The position numbers and the translations under genes are program-made. DNA of 44,110 bases from Gnetum montanum (lineage: Eukaryota; Streptophyta; Gnetopsida; Gnetales; Gnetaceae): the NCBI GenBank assembly GCA_015680685.1, contig MNCI01008125.1, forward strand, positions 452,549 through 496,658, written 5' to 3'. Within the stretch, counting starts at the first letter, position 1, and each line of letters starts with the position of its first letter. The notes below the pieces were generated by a model. That model was given only the letters and a program-made list of their open reading frames with translations. It was not told the DNA's origin and did no database searches. Shown piece after piece: positions 10,621 to 19,295 of the stretch.

Positions 10621-10772
10621 TCAACATCATTTTATTTACCAGTGAATTACTTCTCCAAAAACACCCATCAACCCACAACATTAAAGCTATAAATTTACTT
10701 CTAAATTTACAACCATAGATTGTTACAATAAAATATTCCAACTGTTCCATGGAATGGCCAAATGTGCCAACA

Positions 10773-10777
10773 AGTAG
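10773..10777. repeat. Target-site duplication AGTAG (right copy)
   Basis: Perfect match to AGTAG at 6734-6738; the two copies bracket the nested solo LTR. Confidence 0.9.
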
Positions 10778-13125
10778 AATAGCAAAGATTGGGAGCTAAC
10801 GTTATCAAATCAAAATCCTTACTCCAACAAGAGCAAAAACAATTAATGCAACTCATTATTTCAACCATTGTATCATTAAGTGAATTTATGATTCTTAAGA
10901 AATGGCATTTGCTCAAGCAAAAAATAATGAATTTTTACCAGTAACACTACATCATGGGTCATCAAAACCAAAACATTTCTCCCTTACTTGCACATGGAAA
11001 ATTTAATAGTAACAACAACAATTTTTGAATGAAAATACACGACACTAATGCATAGTAGCATTGGTAGCATAGACAAGGTAAAGCTACACTAAAAGGTGAT
11101 TCAATGCTCAATGGTGGTTTAATCTAGCCTAGAGAGGACCAATTGCAAACCCTAAAAAACAATTTGAAACATCCAAACAAGTGAAACAAGCTATTCCAAT
11201 TCCAATGTTAATGACAATGGTAGAGGCGGTGCCTACATGGGAGATCTCGATGGATGGATACATAACTTATTCCAATAGAGATGAAGCTAGGAGCATTGGT
11301 AGTTGCAAGATAGAGACGAGCTAATAGGTGGAGCTCGAGACATTTTTGAAAAACTCTGCTATTGCTAGAACATGCAACAATGTGCTAGGGATGCCAGATG
11401 AGGCTATGATCTCAACACATGCACCAGATACATGCCAATGAGCAACACAACAATGAAAGCAGTGAGGCAGCAGTGACATGGCAACAACAAACCCTCATGC
11501 CTAAACTACACCAAAAAAATTGTGTTTCATATTGCAAGATTGGATGAAGCATTATTAAAAAAATTATGTATATTATGGTGGCCATAAGTTATAATATAAG
11601 TTTGAAAGGGTAATACATGTACATGTGGCAATGGTTACGATTTTAAAAGGCGGCTCTATGAAGCTTTATTTCATCTAAGCTAATTTTCACATAAAGGTTT
11701 TTTAAAAACCTAACTAAATTTTCTAAATGTTTGCATATGAAAGGACACTTGCCAATTGTGGCATGTATTTCTCTAATTTTTTGTAACTTCCTATAGTGTC
11801 TCTTATTATATTTATTATCTAGGAAATACTTGGAAACCATAGCTCAAATTTCTCATAATCTGCAGGGATGCTTTAACTCCCAAGGTAGTTATAAAATTTA
11901 TATTTCTAAGATAATTGTAAACCCTTAACTCCTAATGATTATTGTAACTACATTAAGGTCACTATAAAAGGACCTTCAAGGGTAGAAATGTGGAGGATAA
12001 CTTTTTGGAGAAGATTTTGGAAAAAAGACAATTGAAGATTACTTGTAAGATGGCTTGCTAAAGACATCAATTCGGCTACTTTGTTTTAATCCTATGAATT
12101 CATTCTTTTCCATTTTGTTTTAGTTACTTAGCTAATGGTTTAAATAGTATTGTGCTTGGCATTTAATTTTGGGATTCTTCCTAGGTTGCTTTTATAGATT
12201 TGTTTGTGTGCAATATTAGATTCCTATTAAGATTTTCCATAGAAGAGCTTATGTTGTTAAAAAGCCTCAAGAGAAAATTAATAGTAATGTCTTAATGAAA
12301 TTGTCTATTTTAAGCATAGAGAATCTAGAAAAATCTTTGGTATTTTGAGACAACTAAAGTAGCTTCATTGTTTTTAAAGTGTATTGCCTTGGTATTTCAA
12401 TTAAGAAATTTTCAAATTTTTTGAAAGATTTGTTGAATGCAATCTTTGACAAATATTAACTAGCCAAAATAGAGACTTGTACTTTGCCATTTACACAATG
12501 ATTTTTGGTAGTACAATAAGATTGTCTCTATGAAATTTCTTGTTGATGTTAGAAAGTTTGAACAATTTGTAGTTATTGAAATAGGAATAGCTTTATTATG
12601 AAGTGTTTCCTCGTGTCAATTTATTTTGCTTAAGTATTTGAGATTTCATGAAATTCTTCTTTCTTTTTCTTCTCTTTCTAAGTCTATTAAATCTTGATCT
12701 ATTTCTAGTTCTCTTATGGAACTTTCTCTTTGAGGAAAATTAGGAGTAGACTAGCACAATTGTGCTTAAAAGTTTTTGTAAAATTTTATTTGTTACAAGT
12801 AACGTACGAAAGGGACTGTATAGACTAAGTGATTGGACAAAATAGGAATCTCCAAAAACTCATCATATTTAACAAAGTTAGTTGAATTTCTTTTATGATA
12901 GCCAATTATAGTTTCATACACAACCCAGCCATTCTAACATTTACAACATCAAACGCATACTCACGATTAGTTCATTTCATAACTACTAAGTTTATTTGGA
13001 TGTATCTAGGCCTTGGTATTGCTGTAAGCACCTAAGCCCTGTTCAAAGAACACCTTTGATCTCGTGACCCCCAATCACGAGACCATGAGGCTCCCAACAT
13101 TGGCCATCCTGAAGAGTCACCAATA
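10778..13125 (+). repeat. 5' LTR of gypsy element, second part
   Basis: Matches 19851-22232 of the 3' LTR along its whole length and ends in CACCAATA (ancestral CCAACA). It includes a variable U3 block about 10990-11530, a TATA box (11963-11971) and a long R/U5 of about 1.15 kb. Open frames within it are short and not supported as genes. Confidence 0.85.
11963..11971 (+). promoter_or_regulatory. TATA box of 5' LTR
   Basis: TATAAAAGG followed by ACCTTCAA. The motif and context are shared with 21075-21083 (3' LTR) and 41386-41394 (second element), and with 8001-8010 on the minus strand. Conservation across diverged LTRs supports a promoter role. Confidence 0.7.
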
Positions 13126-13132
13126 GTTCTTT

Positions 13133-13149
13133 TGGCACTAGAAGAAGGG
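13133..13149 (+). promoter_or_regulatory. Putative primer-binding site
   Basis: TGGCACTAGAAGAAGGG begins 7 nt after the LTR end. The second element has TGGTGCTAGAAGGAGGG at the equivalent place (about 42555). TGG pairs with the CCA end of a tRNA. I do not assign the tRNA. Confidence 0.6.
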
Positions 13150-13231
13150 TTGAAAATTTTTCCTCTAAGTTCATAAGTCTAATAGTCCTAGCACACTAGT
13201 AGTTCTTTGTTGTTAGAAAGGCTTTTAGTTC

Positions 13232-14767
13232 ATGATCAAACATATTGATAGTTTGGAAGATTTCAAAGGTTCCAAAGAAATTTTTGATTATAAGACCAAT
13301 TATTCATCAGAAGAAGAATAGAAGAAGGTTTTTAATTTTGAAATAACTAGTGGAGTAAAGACCCAAAGAATAAGAAGATCACCTCTTCTATCTATTTTAT
13401 TAGTCTATAAGAAAAAGTCAAATAAGTATAAGAGTTCAACAATAAAAAAGAATTATACTATGATGGCAAATGCTTGGCAAAGAGTTATACCATTAGGATT
13501 TCAAAAATACCACAACATTCCTAAGGTAGTTTACAAATATTTTCCTAAGCCTTTTATTCTTGGAAAAGCTTACTTGGCTGAAGAGTATATTCACATGTTT
13601 AAGTTAGCTATGGCTCTTGCAAATGTTCAACATTAAGATCAAGCTTGTAGATTGTTTGTAGAAAATTTAAAGGATATGGTTTAGCTTTGGTATTCAAACT
13701 TGCCAAGTAATAGCATCACATGTTGGGATGATATGAAAAGTCTTTTCTTAGCCCAATTTGGAAATCTATTAGATCAAAAACTATACTATGGGCTAGTACA
13801 AGCTAAGCAAGGAGTTAAAGAGTTAATTAGAGATTTCAATATTAAGTTTCAAAGGATTTGTGGACTCTTTCAAAGATAATATAGAGCATAAAATGAAGTG
13901 CTTAGAGATACTTATCTTAAATCTGTGAGTCCCAATATTTCAATTTGGTTAAGAAGAACTCTAAACTTGCTAACATTGAATGACTACTTTAGTAAGGCTA
14001 TATAGCTAGAAAAATATTTGAACTTGAACAATGAAGAAATTATCATAATTCAAAAAAGAGAAGAGAAAATAATGATTCCTATGCAAGATTTTACTTAGTT
14101 TAAAGCATTACTAGGATCATCTTGTGTTAAGATAGAATAATAGTTTGAAAGAAGAGAATTAGAAAAAGGATAGTTAATGAGAGACTTGTCTAGCAAGGTG
14201 GTTAAATTAGAGAAAGCTTTGGCAAAAGTTAAAATCAAAGAAGAAAAGAAAAATAAAAAACATAAGCATCAAGATACTAAGTTAATAAAAGATGAAGATG
14301 AAAGTAATGTTGTTATGCCAAACTTTCTTAATATTGAATCAGATAATGAGTTATCAAGTGTTCATTATGCAAGTAAATCTTCTAATAGATCTAGTGATAC
14401 CTCTTCCCTATCAAGTTCTGAAGAGGATACATCATCAGATGAAAACTATAATAACAATGAAGAAAATGGATATAATCTATAGTTAAAAGAAAGATTAACT
14501 ATTTCTAGACCTTCAAACATCATTTTTGATCCATCTACTAAGAGAAAAGTTTTTCAAGTAGAGCAAAGTACTCAAAATAAATCTTTAAATAAATGGATGA
14601 AGAAACCATGCTTTTATGGAGATGGAAAATATGACTTAATTGAATATCTCAAACATGTCAGGGCCAATATCAGCATATATCAATTGTTACAAATAGGAGA
14701 TCATTAGAGAAAAGCTTTATAGTTTATTAAAGATAAAAAGAGAGTTTGAGAGTCAAACTTAAGCTAT
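13232..14767 (+). pseudogene. Gypsy gag, stop-riddled
   Basis: A single frame from ATG 13232 runs into the protease region without a detectable frameshift but with about a dozen stops. Blocks include GFQKYHNIPKVVYKYFPKPF, then a Retrotrans_gag-like helical core (QACRLFVENLKD ... LYYGLVQAKQGVKELIRDFN). A Lys-rich coiled coil (about 14177-14270) and an acidic Ser-rich stretch (SSLSSSEEDTSSDE, about 14400) follow. No CCHC zinc knuckle is seen. The second element (42684-43917) has the same protein with Gln where this copy has stops (QH-stop-DQ here, QHQDQ there), which shows CAA to TAA decay directly. Gag would package the element RNA in cytoplasmic particles. Confidence 0.8.
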
Positions 14768-15175
14768 GTGTCCAACAATGATGAGAAAACTAAAACTAGC
14801 TATGATTTTACTCTTGATAAGGAAGCTCCTACTTTTCTTTTGACAATTAAGTTAAAGGAAAAGTATCTTCACAACTATTTAGTTGATTCTAGAGCTACAT
14901 CTACTATCATTTCATTATCTATATGCAAGAAACTTGGTTTGATTCCTGAAAAATCAAATAAGAAGATTGTTCAAGTGGACAAAAGTAGAGTAAAGATTGT
15001 GGATCAACTATCCAATGTTCTATTAGAAATCTCTTCTAAACCACATATCAAAAATAACGTAACTATTCAAGTGGCAAATATACCAAATTCACATAATCTT
15101 TTGTTGAGCAAAAGTTGGAGTAAGAATTTTTCAGGTTACATATCAATGGATTACTCACATATGTGGCTACCTTGA
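14768..15175 (+). pseudogene. Retroviral-type aspartic protease domain of gypsy pol
   Basis: An open 135-codon stretch in the gag frame. The catalytic block reads YLVDSRATSTIISLSICKKL where the family has D-S/T-G, so the active-site Gly is Arg (codon AGA at 14891-14893, one transition from GGA). Later Leu-rich strands (NVLLEIS, NLLLSKSW) fit the fold. The protease would cleave the Gag-Pol polyprotein; with this change it should be inactive. It follows gag in the same frame and precedes the RNase H piece. Confidence 0.7.
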
Positions 15176-15337
15176 AAAGGAGAGCCAAATCAAATATATG
15201 TTTATAGTGAACCTTTGATGAATGAAAATATTACTTCAAATGGAAAGAATAAATTTGTTGAAACAAGAGCTTCTAGAACCAGAATATGCACACTTCAAGA
15301 AGTTAATAACTTGGGAAAAGAAAAATCTCAAGATGAG

Positions 15338-15470
15338 AGAAAATGGGAACTATACTTTGATGGTTCTTGTAACTTGAAAGGTGTATGAGTTGGAATAGTC
15401 TTAGTAGAAATTCTCAAAAAAAATTTGTTATTACTCTTGAAAAATAATTTGAAAAATTTTTCTTAGTCTT
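15338..15470 (+). pseudogene. Archaeal-type RNase H N-terminal piece upstream of RT
   Basis: KWELYFDGSCNLKGV-stop-VGIVLVE matches the first strands of the extra (archaeal-like) RNase H known from Tat-lineage plant gypsy elements, including the first catalytic Asp in YFDGS. A +1 shift near 15412 restores the expected next strand (KKFVITLEK). The middle and C-terminal parts of the domain are absent and RT linker sequence follows within about 50 nt. In Tat elements I know this domain lies after the gypsy RNase H, not before RT, so its position here is odd. It could be a true variant order or a rearrangement. Confidence 0.6.
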
Positions 15471-15499
15471 ATGATGATCTTAAAACTTTTATACCAAAT

Positions 15500-16150
15500 G
15501 TGATGATACATAAAATTCCTTTGATAGATGATTGTAAGATAGTTAAGTAAAAACAAAGGAAATTTAATCCATCATTTGAGCCAGCTATGGAAGTTGAGAT
15601 CAAAAAGTTATTACAAGCTTGAATTATATATCTAGTTTGATATTCAATATGGCTTGCTAACCTTGTACATCTTAGAAAGATGAATGACGATATTATGCTT
15701 TGCGTGGATTTCAGAAATTTGAATGAAGCCTTGGAGAAAGATAAATACCCACTTCCTAGAATTGATGAGATGTTGATTAAAGTATCAACTTGTCAAGTAT
15801 ATTTTTCCTAGATGATTTTTTAGAATACAATCAGATTATGGCAGATAAGGGTGTTAGATATAAAACAACATGTATCACCAAGTGGGGAACCTTGCTTACC
15901 AAAGAATGCCATTTGGATTGTCAAATGTTGGAGCTACTTTTCAAAGAGAAATGGATTTAGCCTTTAAAGGTTTAATAGGCAAATTTTTTGTAGTTTATTT
16001 GGATGATATCACCATCTTTTCAAAAGGGAAGGAAGATCATATTAGTCATCTTCAACAAGTTTTTGACAAATGTCATGAGTATGTTATTTCATTAAATCCT
16101 AAGAAATGTATCTTTGGGGTTAAATTTGAAAGTGTATTATGTATATAATT
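15500..16150 (+). pseudogene. Gypsy reverse transcriptase domain
   Basis: Begins with a typical linker (HKIPLIDDCKIVK), followed by LCVDFRNLNEALEKDKYPLP. Frameshifts occur about 15790-15870. The open 15870-16148 piece then carries YQRMPFGLSNVGATFQREMD and the catalytic box VVYLDDITIFSKGKEDH (YLDD at 15996-16007). It would copy element RNA into cDNA. The YLDD box and PFGLSNAPATFQ-like block define Ty3/gypsy RT. Multiple stops and frame changes make it inactive. Confidence 0.9.
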
Positions 16151-16199
16151 CCTAAATTCAAGCAGTATAGAATATCAAACATCCTACAAGTAAAGAGTA

Positions 16200-16832
16200 T
16201 CTTAGATCTTTCTTTGGAATGATAAATTTTGTTAAGAAATTTATCCTTGGATTTACTGAAATCACTAGATCTTTGATGCATCTGCTAAAGAAAGATGTCC
16301 TAGTAGAGAAAACACCAAAACCAGATAGCACATTAGCAAAAATTAAAAAGGCCATTGAAAAAGCTCCTTACTTGGTAAGGCCAAAATTGAAAGAAGACTT
16401 TTGGCTATATGCTTTTGCTTTAGATGATTCAGTTGATGTCATTTTAACTCAAAAAATGAAGTTCAAGATGAACCAATCAAATTATTTGGGTATAAGTTGA
16501 AAGGTTCAAAATTAAATTATTTATACTTAGAGAAACAAGCATTTGTAGTTATTAAGGCACTTCAACATTTCAAATACTACTTGGAAAGCTCGTTAGTTCA
16601 TATTATGCTAATTGAGCCTACAATCAAAAAAATTTTAGCCCAAAATGAAATTGGATTGAAGAGAGGAAAGTGGCTCATAAAGCTTCAAGGTTTCAAGTTT
16701 TCATTGGAAACATGCAAAACCATTAAAGGAATGGGATTAGCCAAGTTAATGGCTAGAGAAGATGAAGTATGTGTACTTAAGACTTATGAGGGAAATTGGT
16801 ATGATGAGATTCTAGAATTTCTTCAAACATGA
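16200..16832 (+). pseudogene. RT thumb and gypsy RNase H domain
   Basis: Two overlapping open pieces (16219-16500 and 16497-16832). The first has the post-RT thumb (RSLMHLLKKDV) and the RNase H start (WLYAFALDDSVDVILTQK). The second has YLEKQAFVVIKALQHFKYYL, a standard gypsy RNase H helix, and LIKLQGFKFSLE. A frame change joins them near 16495. It degrades the RNA strand during cDNA synthesis. Confidence 0.8.
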
Positions 16833-16859
16833 AAGGTTAAAGATCAAATTTCATACAAA

Positions 16860-17820
16860 GGATTTCAGAGGGGTTTTGTTGGAATGTGTTCATAATTATC
16901 AAATTAGTCCTATTTTAGAACAATTTCATGATCATTCCAATTTATTCTATGAATCTCCTAAGTCTACAATGCAACATATACTCTACTATGATTTTTATTG
17001 GCCTAGTATGTATCATGATATTAGTTGGATAATTCAAAGGTGTTACAAATGCAAATTTAGGGACCAAAGGTAAAAAAGGCTAGAGCTCCTTTAAAACTAA
17101 TAATTGCGGATAGACCATTTCAACAATGGGACTTAGATTTTATTGGTACAATTACTCCTTCAAGAGTAGGACATAATTTTATTCTTACAGCTACTAATTA
17201 CTTTACCAAATGGTTTGAAGTAATGGCCTTAAAAAAAATTTTAGCATTAGATGTGATTAAGTTCTTGAAATATTAAATTTTAAGTCGTTTTGGTGTACCT
17301 GAAGTGTTGGTATCTGACAATGGACCTGATTTTAAATTTGAAGAGTTTGTAACATGGGCATTGGAAAAATCTATCTTTCTATTTTCTTCTTCAAATTATT
17401 ATCCTCAAGGAAATGGCTTAGCTATATTTACAAATAAAAAGCTTATGTCCTACATTAAGAAGTCAATGGATGGTAATCTAGGAAATTGGATAGATTACTT
17501 ACAATCTGCACTATGGATTGATTATATTAGATTCAAGAAATCTATTGGAACATTAGTATATAACTTGGTCTATGGTGTGCCTATGAGAATTACAAACAAG
17601 ATTATAGGTTTAGCCTCAGATTTTGTACAAAAGTATAGTGAGAAAAATGATAAAGATAGAAGTTTCATGACTTTACTCATAAAAAGAGAAGCCGAAATGT
17701 ATAGAGCTAGAGATAATTTATTAAATAATGATTCACAAGTCAAAACATGGTTTAATAGAAAGGCTTTGAAGAGAACTTTTAAAGTCAGTGGTTTGGTATT
17801 ATTATGGAATATGTAGAAGC
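16860..17820 (+). pseudogene. Gypsy integrase
   Basis: The N-terminal zinc-binding region (HDHSNLFYE ... FYWPSMYHDI ... CYKCK) lies about 16920-17055. The catalytic core follows: WDLDFIGTITPSRVGHNF (first Asp), VLVSDNGPDFKFEEF (second Asp, near 17320) and NYYPQGNGLAIFTNKK, where the third catalytic residue (Glu, normally NGLAE) is Ile. The open piece 17304-17816 includes the C-terminal part. No chromodomain is seen. It normally inserts cDNA and makes the 5-bp target duplications seen around LTRs in this window. Stops and the missing Glu make this copy inactive. Confidence 0.85.
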
Positions 17821-19278
17821 CAAATAATTTTTCAACTATATGAACCAATTCATTTTAGATAAAGAAACAATTATCAGAAGATACCTACAAATTATCAACA
17901 CTAGATGGGATAGAGTTGTAGTTTCCATATAATGTTTTACATATAAACATTATTTTGGACAACTACCTACAACTTAAATATATATATATATATATCAATA
18001 AATATATGTTTATAGTATAGTAATATAGGTATGTATATAACTATAATAATATTTAGTATACAATTTAGTAAGTAGTAAACCTTCTATATAAAATTTAATA
18101 TGTATATGCTTAGTATTAGCATACATAATAAATAATATGTATAGAGTTATATAATATTTAACTATAACATACATATCCTATATGTATGCTTTGATAAGTC
18201 TATATGATATTATAAAAACATGTATATGTTAGAGTACTAGTTTAAAAAATACTCAATGCAAAGTATTAGTTTAGAAATTGAATTTAGATTACTTCAAGTA
18301 ATCATTACTTATAAGTGGGAGTGATAGTTAGATAACAACATAGTGGTGAATTAATTTCAACAACCAAATAGTGGAATTTAAAGTAGCCAGTTGTATGATG
18401 ATGGAAAATAAATAAGTTTACGCTAAGTGACAAAGTTGGTTACTAGAATTGGTGGGAATTTCAAATTTACTTACACTATATAAAGAGATGTGGGTTACTT
18501 GGAAATGCATCATTTTTCAATTCAAGGCTTAAGTGAAAAATCAAGTGAAGTATTTGAGTCTGAAGTAGAAAGATGGTACTTGGAGAGAGGGCAATAAGAA
18601 GGCCTTTTATTCCATATGTTGCAAAAAGTTGCCTAAAACATGTATTGAGAGCCTATTGTAGAGCAACTACCAATGGAGCATCTACTAAAAGTCCTTTCTT
18701 ACTTTGGCTTTCAGATGAGTTTATATTTCTCACTCATGAACTTCCTATACATTCCAATGTTTGGGGAAGTTTTCATGAATGTACCACTTAAGTTGAATAT
18801 TAAGGAGAGTCTAGAAAAGATGATTCTTTGGGAGAGGTTTCATGTCTTAAGACACAGAATCAACTAGTTGGAAAGAACCTAAAAAATTAGTAGCTAAAGA
18901 GTTGGATGGAGAAGAAGCAAAGACATTTGTTGAAGACAAAGATGAAGACCAAGTTGAGGCTTCCACTAGGCAAGAGGAGGAAAGAAAGACATTTATCACA
19001 ACTGAAATTACATATAAAAGGGTTCATGATATGAGAATTCTTAAGAGAGTTACTCTAACTATTATCTTTCCACCCATAGAATAGTTTATATGATATTGAG
19101 CTTGTATAGTTTCCTAAGTTTTATTAGGAATGAGATTTTTATTTCATCAAACTTTAAGTTTGGTGAAAGTTTTCCTCAAAAATTATTTGTATTTTTGTAG
19201 ACATGTTGAATAAAGTGTTTTTTTGGTGATGATTTAGTTGGTGAGTAATTTTAAACATCATGGATTTCAAAGGAGTTT
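17821..19278 (+). other. Gypsy 3' internal region without recognised gene
   Basis: Contains a (TA)n tract near 17967-17995, AT-rich unique sequence, and short plus-strand frames at 18573-18791, 18673-18867 and 18902-19084 (acidic and basic, no known domain). Long non-pol stretches between integrase and 3' LTR are common in Athila/Tat-type elements, so decayed extra-ORF sequence is possible but not shown. Confidence 0.5.
17967..17995. repeat. (TA)n microsatellite
   Basis: About ten TA units in the internal region just after integrase. Confidence 0.85.
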
Positions 19279-19295
19279 TAGGAGGGGGAATGAAA
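19279..19295 (+). promoter_or_regulatory. Polypurine tract of gypsy element
   Basis: TAGGAGGGGGAATGAAA directly precedes the 3' LTR start TGTTGGTACG. Position and purine content fit the plus-strand primer and fix the LTR left boundary. Confidence 0.8.

Larger units (their letters stand above)
6739..10772 (-). mobile_element. Nested giant solo LTR (4,034 bp) carrying host-gene sequence
   Basis: Read on the minus strand it starts TGTTGGCACATTTGGCCATT (10772 downward) and ends CGGTCGCCAACA (at 6739), resembling the LTR ends of the host element. It is flanked by perfect 5-bp duplications AGTAG at 6734-6738 and 10773-10777. The unoccupied site is visible in the 3' LTR as ACTGG at 19846-19850. Its right portion in LTR sense (about 8300 down to 6739) matches the promoter and U5 part of the other large LTRs. 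Between lie an F-box remnant (9750-10620) and an RPS15 copy (8418-8882), both in LTR sense and upstream of the TATA box at 8001-8010. No gag or pol is present. Confidence 0.85.

Noticed and set aside
17570-17848. Minus-strand frame opposite integrase
   Set aside because: Shadow of the integrase coding sequence.
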